Part shown: one piece after another, positions 37,250-50,200 of the stretch
How positions within the stretch are numbered: position 1 is the first letter of the stretch
Layout: each line of letters starts with the position of its first letter
Assembly: GCF_001577835.2 (NCBI RefSeq)
Contig: NC_029518.1
Location: 30,497,462-30,561,461, forward strand
Source: Coturnix japonica
Lineage: Eukaryota; Chordata; Aves; Galliformes; Phasianidae
Direction: 5' to 3'
DNA length: 64,000 nucleotides
Made by a program: the position numbers and the translations under genes
The notes under the pieces: model-generated
Databases searched by the model: none
Seen by the model: only the letters and a program-made list of their open reading frames with translations
Told to the model about the DNA's origin: nothing

Positions 37250-38425
37250 TACTTCAGGTTGATGATCCTCATGTCTGTGCCTGAGAAGATAATAAAGCAG
37301 ATACTCCTGGAAACTAGGCTAAGGTATGTGCCAGATGAGAAGGGGATCTAAGACAACCAGTGCAGCTTCACCAAGGGAAGATCACGTCTGACCCATCTGG
37401 TGGACTTCTGTGACAGAGTGACAGCACTAGTGGACAACAGAAGAGTAACTGATATTTACCTGGACTTTTGCAGAACCCTTGATATAGTCTCACACCACAG
37501 CCTCATCTCTAAATTAGAAATATATAGCTTAGAAAAGGGGGGGAGGTTATTCAGCACTGGTTGGATGGTCACAGCCAGAGGGTTGGGCTACCTGTATCCT
37601 ACATCCAGGTAAAAGTCAGGGACAAGTGGTGTCCTTTGGGGTCTGTCTTGGGTATGGTGCTCTTTAACATCTTTATCAACGACATATTTAATGGGATTGA
37701 GTGCACCCTGGGCAAGCTTGCTGATGACACCAAGCTGTGTGATGCAGATGATACAACAGAAAGGAGGGATGCTATTTGGCAAGACCTGGACAGGCTTGAA
37801 AAGTGGGTCCATGCAAAACTAATGATGTTTAACAATGCCAAGTGCAAGTTACTGTACCTGGGTTGAGGCAACCCCACGTATCTCTATAGACTGGGAGGAG
37901 ATCTCCTTGAGAGCAGCACTGTGGGGGTTCTGGTGGATGAAAATCTGGACATGAGTCAGCAGTGTGCTCTTGCATCCTGGAAGGCCGATAGTATCACAGG
38001 CTGCATCAGAAGATGGTAGCAAATGGAGAGAAAGATGACTGTCCTCCTCTATTCTGTCCCTCTGAGGCCCTATCTGGAGTACTGCACCCAGGCCTGGAGC
38101 TGGAAGAAAAGGCTCCAGTCTCACTGTGGCCTCCCAGTAGAAGGGAGCTTATAAACAAGATGAATATGGACTATTTATATTATTTGGGAAATGATTTCAA
38201 ACTAAAAGAGGGGAGATTCAGCTTAGATATTAGGTAGGAATTTTTTACTCAAAGGGTGGTGAGTCACTGGAACAGGATGCCTATAGAAGTTACCTGGAAG
38301 TGTTCAAGGCCAGGCTGGATGGGTCCCTGGGCAGCTTGATCTTGTGGGTGGGGAAAGGTAGGGAGGGAGGAACTAGATGACCTTTAAAGTTTCTTTCAAC
38401 CTAAGCTGCTCTATGATCTTTACGC
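37250..38425 (+). repeat. CR1 LINE, long copy with reverse transcriptase region
   Basis: Begins near tcatgtctgtgcctgagaag, a conserved CR1 ORF2 position, and runs through catctggtggacttctgtga, gatatttacctggactttt, gcttgctgatgacaccaag and the 3' end cctttaaagtttctttcaac. The frame at 37561-37866 translates to a CR1 reverse transcriptase segment with LADDTKL (the YADD-region equivalent) and LDRLEKWVHAKLMMFN. Broken elsewhere by mutations. Confidence 0.9.
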
Positions 38426-38794
38426 TTTTAAAGAGCTGGAATAATGTGGTTTTGAGAGGAAGTTCTAGATGCTATTTTCAACTTCTAAACTTCCCAGTCA
38501 CACTGCTTATTCACTGCTTTGGTAAACAATGATAAACATATGCTGCTGGGCATAACCTACTCTTCCAAATGTACCATTAGTACAAGTATGTCTCAGTCAC
38601 CAGCCAAATACAAGATGTTTGTCTGGGAACAAATAATATGTTATTAGAACATATGAAATTTTCATCCAATTTCTTTCAAACAAACAAGCTTTTTCAGCAC
38701 TTGAGATACAAAATGATGATCCTCTTCAGTATGTGAGAAGTTTTCGATTTCAAGTTTTACTAGGCTTTACTTATTCTCATACATAAGATGGGAC

Positions 38795-39235
38795 CTCACC
38801 ATTAGCTAGAAGGGTGATTAGGAGCCTGAAACATCTCCCTTATGAAAAAAGAGGTGGAGAGACCTGGGACCATTCAGCCTGGAGAAGACTGAGAGGGGAT
38901 CTAATCAGTGCTTACAAATATCTAAAGGGCCAGATGGGGCCAGGCTCTTTCCACTGGTGCCTGCTGACAGGACAAGAGGTAACAGGCACAAACTGGAAAA
39001 CAAGAAGTTCCACATGAACATCAAAGTAACTTTACTCTGAGGGTAACAGGGCACTGGAACAGGCTGCCCAGAGGTTTTGTGGAGTTCCTCCTATGGAACT
39101 ATCCTGTCCTATGGCGACATGAGACCCACCTGGACTCTTTCCATATAACCTGCTGTAAGGAATCTGCTTTAGCAGGTGTGTTGGACTAGATGATATTCAG
39201 AGGTCCCTTCCAACCCCTTCTGTGATTTGATATGC
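38795..39235 (+). repeat. CR1 LINE 3' fragment
   Basis: About 440 nt of CR1 3' sequence: cattcagcctggagaagact, aagaggtaacaggcacaaac, gaacaggctgcccagaggtt, then the tail gaggtcccttccaacccctt. Separate from the copy at 37250-38425, from which it is divided by about 370 nt of unrelated sequence. Confidence 0.88.
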
Positions 39236-39239
39236 TAAT

Positions 39240-41690
39240 TTTGTCTTGTCTGAAGCAAAACAACTAAACATATCAGGGGTATTAAGGTGGTGGAACAGAG
39301 TAGGAGAATGGAGAACTCTCATTGCTGCAGCACTTTTAAAAGGAGTCTATACAAACACTGGCCAGGGAAAAATTACATGCATATTTGACAACTACATCAC
39401 TTCTCCTCTGTACTTCCTTTATAAGTTAGCAAAGCATTTTCAAAGATGTTTACAGTCATACAATAGAAAGATAAATAAGTAATAAAGGATTAAAAATAAA
39501 CATGACAAAAATAAGCATGACAAACTCTTGAGTAAGATAGCATTGTCAAAGTATTGAAACTAAAGACTTTTGAGGGTATACACAGGCAAACCAGGTTTGG
39601 TGAATCTGAGAGTGCAGAATGTGCTGATGTGTATATCAGGATTCAATGACAAGGAATTCTGAGATAAGTAAGCAGCAGATGCGTTTATTTGAATGCTTTA
39701 TTCCTTGTCTACGAAGGTTTAAAGAGCACTTCTTTTTTTGCATGCACACAAAAACTATTTGCAGTAAACTTAATGCGGATGAAAGATGCCAGATTGATAG
39801 CCCTAGGGACTGAGTCTCTCTGTATACAGAGAACAGATATAGCACAGAGTGAAAAAAGTTGTACCCCTGCCAGAATGCCATACAATACACAGCTTATGCA
39901 ACAGCCTTCACACGACAGAACCCTTTGCCACTGCACTGAAAATGTTAAAAATACCGCTGCTTAGTGTTCATTACAAGGCAAAATATGATGTGGACGCTGT
40001 TACTAACATCTGCAGGGACAATTCAAGCCATCAGCTCCTTTAAAAATGTTTATTTTTGAGCTGAATGGCTCTGTTGTCAGCTGTGAACTTTGCTGCGCTG
40101 TTTGACAGGCTGAAAAGTCAAACTGCACCGGCTATGAAAACAATTATTAAACGGGGTGTTATCCCAACAGAAAAATACCAAAGAAAAGTGGTTTAACGGA
40201 GTTTTTTCAAGTAAGTTTATGGTCACATACATGACCAGACACCTACTGCTCAGAAATGATCTCAGAATAACTTAATTGCTTCACTTAATTAGTACCTAGG
40301 AACTCTCCGGTGATCTGCATAGTTCATCTAGCTCATTTTAAAGGTCAGTAATTCCCAATTAATCAGGTTTTATATGTTTGTAATGCTAGGCTGGAAGCTA
40401 CATTGTCACACTTAGCAGGTCAGCTTCTAAGGAACCTCAGACTCTTGCTAATAATTGCTTGCTAATAATTTGGCTAAACAGCAAAAAAACCCCAAACTGA
40501 ATCCCTCAAATCCAAGAGCTCAGCCATTTTCCCACTGTCAACTGATTACATGTAAAATAGCAATAAGTCAAGGTTTATAAAGCACAGTGGCTCCAAATGT
40601 AAAATTACTGATCTCATTATAAGGAACACTTTTATTTAGTAGGAAGATTTCCAACACAGAAAGTTTGTTACCCACTGGTTGCATCTTAAACCAAACTGTG
40701 GCACAGAGTTAAATACAACCGCATCTCCAGGGACCTTTTTTGGTGCATGTATGGCTTTGCAATGGAGGGGCGGTGATGACAACGGATGATGAGTGCAGAT
40801 GCTTACAGCACTTCCGAAGATCTCTCTTACCACTCGTCCATCATTTTCCTTGGTCACCATCCAAAGTATTACAATAAGATTAACAAAGCAGGGCGAGCAA
40901 AGTGCAAGTGAAAACAACAATTCAGTGACACTCTGCATCTAAGCAAGGCATGGAGTTATTTCTGTCAATATAGAACTTTGCAGATAAAAGTAAATGCAAA
41001 AGACATTTAGAACCATTGAGAAGAAAAGCATCCCTCTACTGATCTCCTTGACCCACAAAAGTAATGAGCTCTTTTGGCTGTAACAGGCTGGAATGCTTCT
41101 GATTCCTCCTCTATTTGAAGAAACAATAATTAGGAGGAAACAATTTCAGAGCAACCAACAATGATGTGAAATTACAAAGACATATGGCCCTATGACGTAA
41201 GCCTGGACGTTCAAATATTTGTTTGTGGTAATAGCTAGATTAGAAAATAGAAGTCGTGTGATCAGCTGTTAACTTACAAATAACCCCAACTTGATTGACT
41301 CTGGGATATACATTAGTGTATTAAACTACTTTCTGCATTGTAATTTTAAATGAGAGATGTACAAAGCTTACCATTTTCCTAAGGATTCAGTGTTTTTTCA
41401 AGGATGATGACCAGGTCAGAAAGAGGTAGTCACGTTGTCCTCTATGCATGCAAGTTTTGGTATATTTATATAGGGTAAGCTCCTTTATGAGGGGGAAAAA
41501 AAAGACAACCATAAATGTATAATGTAGCAATCTGAGGTTAAAAGTAGGCAAGCAATATGCTAAGTTAAATGAAAATATGGAGAAAAAGAAATAGTTCCTG
41601 GTATGCGAAGAATGTCAGGGCATAGCTTTGAGTCTCCCTTAGCAAACACTTGGGAACCATCTCAATGACTCTGAACAGCCCATTCAAAGA
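39240..41690. other. CNST: CNST 5' intron, unique sequence
   Basis: No exon or recognised repeat. Frames at 39636-40043 and 40636-40938 lack any recognisable similarity. Confidence 0.45.
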
Positions 41691-41699
41691 AGACCCTAA

Positions 41700-42220
41700 T
41701 GCTCCCATGTGATCTGAATCATGAAAACATCTATGTTGGAAAAGACCTTTGAAGTCATCAAGTCCAGTCATCAGCCTGACCTACCGAATCCCAGACTGTG
41801 ACCCTTAGTGTCACATCCACACGCCTCTTAAATACCTGCAGGGATGAGGACTCCTGCAACTCCCTGGACAGTCTTTTCTAATGCCTGGCTGCTCTCTCTT
41901 TGAAGAAATTCTTCCTGATACGCAGGCTAACCCTCCCCTGGTGCAACCTGAGGTCACTGACTCATGCCCTGTCTGTTTGTCACCTGAGGAATGAGACCAG
42001 CACCCTCCTTGCTGTGACCTCCTTTCAGGCAGCTGCAGGGAGCTCTGAGGTCTGCTCTCAGCCCCCTCGGCTTCAGATTTAAACAGCCACACTTCATCTG
42101 GCTGCTCTTTGTGGATCTTGTTTTCTATTCCCCTCCTCACTATTCCCTGCACATGCTCCAGCAACTCAGTGTCCCTTCTGTAGGGACCGAAAACAACATC
42201 CGAGCTGTGGTCTCACAGGT
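41700..42220 (-). repeat. CR1 LINE 3' fragment
   Basis: Reverse complement of CR1: tgttggaaaagacctttgaa, catcaagtccagtcatcagc, atacctgcagggatgaggac, gaagaaattcttcctgatac, then cgagctgtggtctcaca. Sense relative to CNST. Confidence 0.88.
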
Positions 42221-43242
42221 AATATGTACAAAGGGACAACTGGATTGGAAACAGATTTTTCCAAAAGTCTTTATTTAGTCTCCAAAGCTGTGGCATAGAA
42301 AACGATGGTATAGTAGCTACAGCAAGCCATAGCTTACCATAGAACTTCAACAAGAAATACTGAATTAGGGCATTGCTAACCACACCGTCTAGGAAAACCC
42401 AAGTTCCCTTTGATGTTCTGAAGGACCTACAAACTACAAAATTAACAGACTAATTAGCGAGAGAGGAAAAAAAGCTATTTAAAACACAACGTCCAGTTTA
42501 AAAATGGATCGAAGCCGATCCCATCATCCCGTCTATTTCCCTTCAGGAAAACTATTAAATAGTACTCAGTACAAACAGCAGAGTATGTAAAAATAAACTG
42601 CGGCTGGGGAGAAGCGCTGCAGTCAGCAAAGGGGCTGCAGGCTTCACCCATCTCAGCCCCTGAGTGCACATGTGGCATACAGAAGATAGGAAAACCACAT
42701 CTGTGTGTCCCAAGCTCCGTGGGATGGAGATAAGTCAAAAAGAATGATGCTTCGTTCAGCAAGTGGATGAGTGTTCATTTCTTATTTTACCCACTGGGAA
42801 ACGAGATACGTGAAGACATAGAACTCGCACACAATTACACAGCATGTGGATTTGTGAACCAATGATCTGAAGATGTCTCAGTTCCGCCGTGGCAGATCCC
42901 TGTCACCTCCTGCACAACCCACCTGCAGTGGGGGATCCTCACTGTGTCTTGCACGGCCGTCTACCCGCCCCCAGGTGAAGGCAGGACGCGATGAGTCCCA
43001 CTCAACGCACGTACATTTTTAGGGTATCACTTGGGAAAGCGCCGAGAGGACAGCAGGGCGGATGGGCGCCTCCGGCACTGCCCGGAGCGCGGGCAGCGAG
43101 CGGGCAGGCCGCCCCGGGGCCGTGCTCAGCAGCGCTGCGGGCACCTGCTGCGGGCTGCGGGCTGACGGCTGAGCTGCGGCCGGCAACGAGCGCCAAGAGC
43201 ACCGAGACAACAGCAAGCGAGAGACGCAGCTCCTGGGACGGA

Positions 43243-43313
43243 CATACACATACACACACATACACACAGACATACACATACACACAAACAAACCTGGCGC
43301 ATCACACACACAC
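43243..43313. repeat. Interrupted (CA)n tract in the CpG island
   Basis: Alternating acatacac/acacac units amid the CpG island, upstream of TFB2M. Confidence 0.85.
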
Positions 43314-43654
43314 GCAGAAGCCCCCCGGCCACAGCCGCCCACCGGGCACGGCCACACCGATCCCGCAGCCGGCGGTGCTGCCCTGCCCGGCAGCTCTCCA
43401 TGGAGGCTCGGAGCCCCGCGGTGCCCCCGCACCCCCCGCTCCCCGCTGTCTCCCGGCGGCGGCCTCCCCGCTTCCCGTCCCGGCTCCGGTTGCCGTGCGG
43501 GGCTCCGCGGTGGCTCCCGCTCTGCCCTCGCCCGCCTGGAGCTGCACGGGGCGATACGGATCCGGCCGCTTCCCCCCGCCCTCTCGCTGCTCCCGGTCTG
43601 TCTGTCCGTCCGTCTGTCCGCTCCTCCTCCCGCGGACGAGCCCCCCCAGCTCAC

Positions 43655-43860
43655 CCGGTCTCGGTTGCGGTTCAGACGCCCGCTGAGGGCGGCGAGTGCC
43701 GTGCGCCCGGCATAGCGCGGTGTGTGTGCGTGCGTCGGGGAGCGGGGGATCCTGGCTCTCTCCGTGTCGCTCGGCAGCTGCCGGCCGAGCGGGGCTGCCC
43801 GCGTACAGAGCACGGCGGCCGGGAGCAGCTCTCGCCGACGGTGGAGCGGAAGGGCGCTAG
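43655..43860 (-). other. CNST: Inferred noncoding first exon of CNST
   Basis: On the minus strand a strong donor, gaccgg|gtgagc, ends at 43655 within the CpG island. It sits 12 kb upstream of the acceptor of the first coding exon at 31690, which itself has only about 50 nt of 5' UTR and so needs an upstream exon. The right end (transcription start) is a guess. Confidence 0.4.
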
Positions 43861-43945
43861 AGAGGCCGGCCCGAGGCGGAAGTGACGCTCTCCGTTGCCG
43901 CGGAGATCGCGGCCGGGGCTGGGAGCGCGGCCGGCGTTGGGCGCC

Positions 43946-44252
43946 ATGCGGGCGGGACGGGCTCTGCCGGGCGCCGCGGGCTGCGGCCGCCTCCTCGTGG
44001 CGGGGCTGCGGCCGCTGCTGGGCGGGCCGGGGCCGGGGCCGGGGCCGTGCCGGGTGACGGTACGTCGGGCCGCGGGGCGATGGCCGAGCCCGGGGCTGCG
44101 GGTGCCGCAGGCGGCCGAGGCGGAGCAGCTGGTCCTGCGGGCCGGCGGCCCCTGCGGCCGCTTCATCGCCTGTCCGCAGCTGGCGCGCACCGTGCAGCGC
44201 TGCCTGCAGGACGGCTCCGGCCCGCAGCCCGTCGTGCTGGAGTGCGCGCCCG
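43946..44252 (+). CDS. TFB2M: TFB2M exon 1: presequence and start of SAM motif I
   Basis: Residues 1-102 plus one base; donor g|gtaagc. The start ATG lies in gcgccATGcgg. The N-terminus MRAGRALPGAAGCGRLLVAG and the following Arg-rich stretch lack acidic residues, fitting a mitochondrial targeting signal. The exon ends VVLECAPG, the first half of the nucleotide-binding motif. Extreme GC content. Confidence 0.95.
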
Positions 44253-47200
44253 GTAAGCTCACCTACGGTACTGCCCCAGCCGCAATGAGCCTTAGCGGGC
44301 CCCGGTGACCTTGCGGGGTCAATGCGGGCTGCGGGAGAGGAGCGGGGCTCCGCCGCTCCCTGCCCGGTTCCCGTGTGTGCTGCTCTGGGGCCGTTCCGGG
44401 GCGGGCAGTGCGGGAGGCCGAGCTGCTCGTGGGGTGTAGATGTGGCATTTCGGTTGTGCAGAGCTCTGGGGGGAGCCTGAGTGTTTGCTTGAGACTCGAG
44501 TCACTGATGTTAAACAGTTTCCTATCAAGTAGGGGTTGAAATCCTCCTCTGGGTGATGCGCTACGTCTTTTAAGCTGCCTCTGCATAGCTACGGACTGCG
44601 GGCCCTTCACAGAGCTCAGCCTCTGCAGTTACCTGATGGTTTTACACTCGCAAATCTGGTCAGCCCTTCCATCCCCTTACAGGGGGGACGTGACGAGCTT
44701 CACAGAGAGTATTGTGGTGCTCCTGTTCGTTGTAGGGGAGCTGGACTAGGTGGCCTTCAGAGATCCCTTCCAACTCTAAGGATTCAGTGATTCTCTTTTG
44801 CCCATATAAATACCATGGGTGAGGTTTCAAAGTGTGTTTCAGTTGGCAAAAGAAAAAGCAGGGGAAAAACTTGAGATAGGCCTGTTCTTGTAGTGTAATG
44901 CAGTGATTAATCAGAGGAAGGCTACATGTAAATGTGTTTTCTAGTTCTTTTGGAGCATGCTTAGGTAATGTGAGCTATCTCCTTAATGAAGGTGACGTGC
45001 TTCAGGGGCTGTGTTGAGAAAACCAAGTGGAAAATCACTTCAAAAGATAAATGCTTTTTTTTTTTTTTTTTTGTCCTTTCAGGTCCTGGAGTCTTGACCC
45101 GGACTCTGCTCAATGCAGGTCTCAGAGTGGTAGCTCTAGAATATCACCCAACTTTCCTTTCCAAACTACAGGTACGTATCTGATATGGTATCCCGTCTCT
45201 AAGACTGAATAGGGAGGACATGAACTTAGAAATGAGTAGTAACTGTTGAATCAAAAAGGAACTAGCTAGCAATCATTACCTGAAACGGCTGAAATGATGC
45301 TGAGTGTTATTAAGTACTGTGTGGTTTTACATGTTCAATAACAGTCTGTTTTATAACCAGTTCATCTGACATCTTGTGTATGTATGAACTCATTCAAGTT
45401 CATTGTCTGTCTGTGAATAGTTCCGTATATAAATTAGAGGCTAACATCAAAATCCTGTTTAAGCAGAATGTCTGTATGTGGCATTCAAAAATCTATAAAG
45501 GTAGCATTGGTTATTCTCATTATCTCACAGTATTATTTTAATCTGTTCTGCTGTTGGCTGGCAATACTGCAACCCGGACAGGTGTTGCCTCTTCATATTT
45601 GGCGTGGTCTCAAATGCTCTCAGACACAGAGGCTTAGAATTTGCACTGTGTGGTTTGTGTTACAATAGAGATGAGGAAGCTAAGACTTTCACCCATTTTA
45701 TAATGTGCACTAAAGTCATATTTTATGCACGATTCTCTGCATGTATGAAGATTTCAGTATTAAATCGCTAAATGTAGTGGTTTGTACAGATACTTATTAC
45801 TCATCTGGGGATAGTTCTAAAGCTCCAGTTGAGCAGCACTTGAGTAATTTTTTGTCTGGGCTTAGTATTCAGTAAGGCAGCTTACTGCATCCACATTGCT
45901 TCAACTGAAACTTAATTTGGTTTAGTCCTTAGAGAATAGCCTGGATGGACAATTAAAGGTAATTTACGGTGATTTCTTCAGACTGGATCCTTTGGTTACT
46001 GGAGCAGTGAAACCACCTGCTGTGTGTTCTGACAAACTTTTTGAGGCCATGGGTATAGCAGCAGTTCCTTGGACAGCAGGTACGTGTTACAAATATATTT
46101 GAAGGGTACATAGGTGTTTTGGTGAGGTCTTTGGGATGTGCTTGAGATATCTGTCCTGTTTTAACATACTTGTTGGATTCGTGGATGTTTATGGTTCTTT
46201 ATAGCTTCAAGAGATGGCAAAATGAAGTCTCAGTTATTTGTCATAATAAAGATTTAGTCTAATGCTGACAAGGCTTAGCTTTGAATAAAGCTTGAATTTG
46301 ATTTGTTCTTGAATAAAATAAGCAGACAGATGTCTTTTTTTTCCCCCTTATTGTGTTATAAGCTACACATTAATATTAATGAGATTATCCAGTACCTGTT
46401 GTAAAATTTTAAAGACACTTTTACACACTATTGAAACAGATGTACCTGTGAGAATTTTTGGCATCTTTCCGCAAAGAAAGGAGAGGAACACACTTTGGAG
46501 GCTACTTTTTATCCTGTATGAATGCAGTTCCATCTACAGATATGGAAGAGTAGAACTCAATGTCTTTATAAGTGAAAAAGAATACAAGGTATGTGCAAGA
46601 GATTTTAAAGGTAGTAGAGAAAAAGTGGTGCTTTGGAGAGCACCAGAACGTTGCATAGTCGACCTTTGTGCTGGGGAATTCTTTTTCCTGGCAGAATTTA
46701 CAACATATGCAGAAAAAAAGGAAAGGTCTGTTGTCATTTAACCATAAATCCTTCAAATGTGTAGGGCTGGTCCGTGTGAAGGATATTCAGCAGCAGCAGA
46801 GTTGCTTTCTGTTGTAACAACTTTGGTGCTGGCAGCCTTTGGTGCTTGTGCAACAAAATGTTTTGCAAGTTGCAGCTAGTAGCCAATGAAGAGGGACTTC
46901 AAAAGGCCTCTTGAAGAGGATACAGAATTACTAGATAGCAAGCTGAACTTCACGTCCTCTTGAGCTGACTTCAGTACGGAAACAAACTGAGTCAAAATGT
47001 GAATGATTTACACACCTTTTTAATGGAAGTTGTGTACACTAAGCTGGAGAGTAGCTTTCTTGGTTATGTATTCATAATTGGTGCTGTCCCAGTCTTTTAG
47101 CACTGTACTTGCTGACAATAGCAGGACTAGGGGAAATGGATCCAAGTTGAAGGAGGGAAGATTTACGTTGGAGTTAGGGGAAGTTCTTCACTAGGAGATG

Positions 47201-50200
47201 GTTAGGCCCTGGAACAGGCTTGCCCGGGAGGGTTGTGGATGGCCCCGTCCTGGAGTGTTCAAGCCAGGTTGCGACGGGCCTCGGCAACCTGATCTAGTAA
47301 AGGTGTATGTTTGGTGGCCCTGCCAGGCAGGGGGTTGGAGCTTCATGATCCTTGAGGTCCCTTCCAACCCGGGTCATTCTGTGATTCTGTGTACTTCTAG
47401 TTTGAGGCTACTTTTTATGAAGCAGGTTCATAAAGCACTAAACTTTGATTACCTTGAGGTAAGGAAAGACTTTGAGATATGCCTACACAGGCTGTATTGT
47501 TTAACACCCTTCTGGAAAAAAATTGAAGTCTTGAGTATATTTATCTGCACAATGACAGATTGGACACTGCTGAAACACCAGCCTGTTATTTTTCTAACGA
47601 CCAGACTTCTGGGCAAAGAATTATGAGTCTTAAATAAGTTTTGAGAACCAAAGTAAGAGCGGTGAGAACCTTCCTTTAGTGGGCTCCTCTGGTTCTCACC
47701 AAAAACTTCTCTGGTTTTTGGTGGAGGGGGGGAGCTGGTTGTGTGTCAGAGCTTTCTAAATATTTTATGAGAAGTTAAATCTCTCTGTTATGGCTTCTTT
47801 CTTTGACCTATTTGAACATAACCATGAGAGTTTTCTTTTTGTGGTGGGTTTTGTTGTTGTTTTTGCTTTTTAACACTTAAGTGTTGTCAAATCTGTGCTG
47901 CTGTAATATCAGAATGACTGCAAGCTGCTTAATGGTCAGCTTGGCTTACTGTGTATTTTATTGGGAATATTCTCTTACCAATGTGAAAGAACTCAAGCTG
48001 TAAGCTCCACCTCTGTTGCAGTTTTAAAACAAAATATGACCCCTGTTTCTCCTCTGTATGAAACTCGACTGTGCTTTGCAAGGAGCCAGGAAGTACAAGC
48101 TGGAAATTCCTACACAGCTCAGTTATCCAAATAATTACTAGAGAGAAATACTTGGACTGCCAGAATGGTTTCTAATTGTGCTTTCTAGTAAGACATATTA
48201 AAATAGCGCAGATTTGAGGCCTCATGTAGCTTCACCTTGGAATTTTAGATTTAGCTCTGAAGTTCTTGCCACTTGTTAAAATGATGGGGATTTTACTTGG
48301 ATGAGGAAGTTATCTTGTTTTTCGAAATAAAAATGTTCTTGCTTTGTATTTTTGTTAGGTATTAACAGCAAAACCTGGGGAAATGAGAACTTACCAGGCA
48401 CTTTCTGTGCTTTGGCAAGTGGGATGTGACATCCAGCTACTGCACATGGTAAATTTTTTGTACTGACTGAACATGATTTAATGCTATGATTGTGTATGCA
48501 GAAAGGAATCTGTACCTGTTTTGCTATTGTAAACTAAAAGGAAGCTAATTTGACTTTTAGATTAGTCTGAGAACTACTGAAGACTGGGGTATAGAAGGCT
48601 CTTTTCAGTCTTGCTAGGTGTTGTGTGAGACTCAGGCTGCTCTTTCAGTCACACAGTCTGCTTTTCCTGTCTTCTGTATTTTGACTTCATTCATGCTTTT
48701 CCCTTCCTGAACTGCTTTCAGTAGAAATAATATTTTCTGTTTCTCTGCTTCTCATGCAATGAAGGCCTGCTTCTCCCATTAGTCAACAAGTACCGTACCT
48801 TATCAAATGCATTATAGTTTAGTTTGAAGAAGCTTAAGGACCTGTTGTATAGGCATGCACTGCTCTTACACTGTCTTCCATGAATGCGCTTATAGCTGAT
48901 TCTGGAGTGAAGCTGTTGAATAAAGTTGGAGTACATTTCTAATTTGCTAGGATTGATGATAAATGTTTTTCTACATTGTCACAAAGCACTTCAATTACGT
49001 AATGTGTTTTCTCCCTCTCTAAGGAACCCTGGTCATCATTTCTAACCAATCTGAAAAATGGGCGACTGGCAATTCCAAGGAGCACCGTAAGAGCTTTGTT
49101 TTGCTTTTTCTTTTAGAGACCCAACTAATCCACTTCCATTATAAGTTAAAAGTAACTTTACGACAGATCACACAGATCTCTTTTGATTGCAAACAGTGTA
49201 TTTTTTAACAAGTGTTCTAGTTAAAAGTCACAGGTACCATGTGGGTGCATCAGAAGTGTTGTCTGTTTCCACTAAGAACATTAAATCTTTATTTTTGTTT
49301 CTTAAGTTGTAGCGTATCTGATTTCTCATGTCCTTTTTGTAAAGCTATTTTAGTTACAGAATGAAATGTTATAGCCTTGCCATCCAATGGAATTACCTTG
49401 TTACGGCTTCTAAAATTCCTTCAGAAATGTTATTGCTGGTACAGATGGAGCACTTTATCTAAAATGAAGACAGACGTGGTCTTAAAAGTGAGTTATTTTC
49501 AGCGACTTGTTTTGTTTTTCTTGCAGAGGCTGCCAAATGACCATTTATGTTTGGTACGACTGACTCCCCAGCAAAACCTATTTACGGGCGGCTTGAAGCC
49601 CGCTAATTCAGCTACCTTTATTTTCATGGTGAAGCAGTGTCTTACTAAGCCCAGGTCTAAGCTTATTGATAGACTAAAGTAAGTATGGAAGAAATACAGT
49701 TTTTATACACTTTCTATTTTTTTATGTGTACCTGAAACAGAACCTCTTTATTAATTATCTACACAGAGAATATTTTGTATTTCCAGCCCCGAATACACTA
49801 TTTTGGGTACTGTTTCTGGTCTTTGCTCACAATTTTGAGGCTTGGCAAGAAGGTAGACAAGTATATAGAGTACAGATTTGCATTAAGTGTCTGTACTTCA
49901 AATGTCAGTGAGCTCACATATCTGCAGGAAACCTTCACTCTGTTTAGACATAGTAAAATGTCAAGATTTTGCAAATAAAGAAATTAAAAAGCTGAAGAAG
50001 AGGTTTAGATTAGCATTGCTTTGGTGTTTCTTATAATGAAATTAGCCAAAGGTTACTGAAGGTTGAGTAGGGATGTCCTCAAATGGCATTCTGTCACCGA
50101 ATTAAAAAATCAGTTTTAGAGTTGTTTGCCAATTATGCAGTTCTCTAATTATTCCCTTGGATACAGTATTGGAGCTTTGTTTTATGGTCACTACATTTCT

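Larger units (their letters stand above)
43000..44420. promoter_or_regulatory. CpG island, shared CNST/TFB2M promoter
   Basis: A GC-rich, CpG-dense stretch spanning the TFB2M start and the inferred CNST first exon. The two genes face away from each other, as I recall for the human locus. An ETS site ggcggaagtgacg at 43875-43887 fits GABP/NRF-2 and lies about 60 nt before the TFB2M ATG; a second ETS-like agcggaaggg is at 43845-43854. No TATA box was seen. TFB2M is known to be driven by NRF factors in mammals, so the site is consistent with nuclear control of mitochondrial genes. Confidence 0.75.

Noticed and set aside
42991-44608. Many long open frames on both strands (up to 264 residues) around the TFB2M start
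   Set aside because: They overlap one another in several frames, are Arg/Ala/Gly/Pro-rich because of CpG-island composition, and include CA-repeat translations. Only the frame starting at 43946 continues into conserved TFB2M exons.
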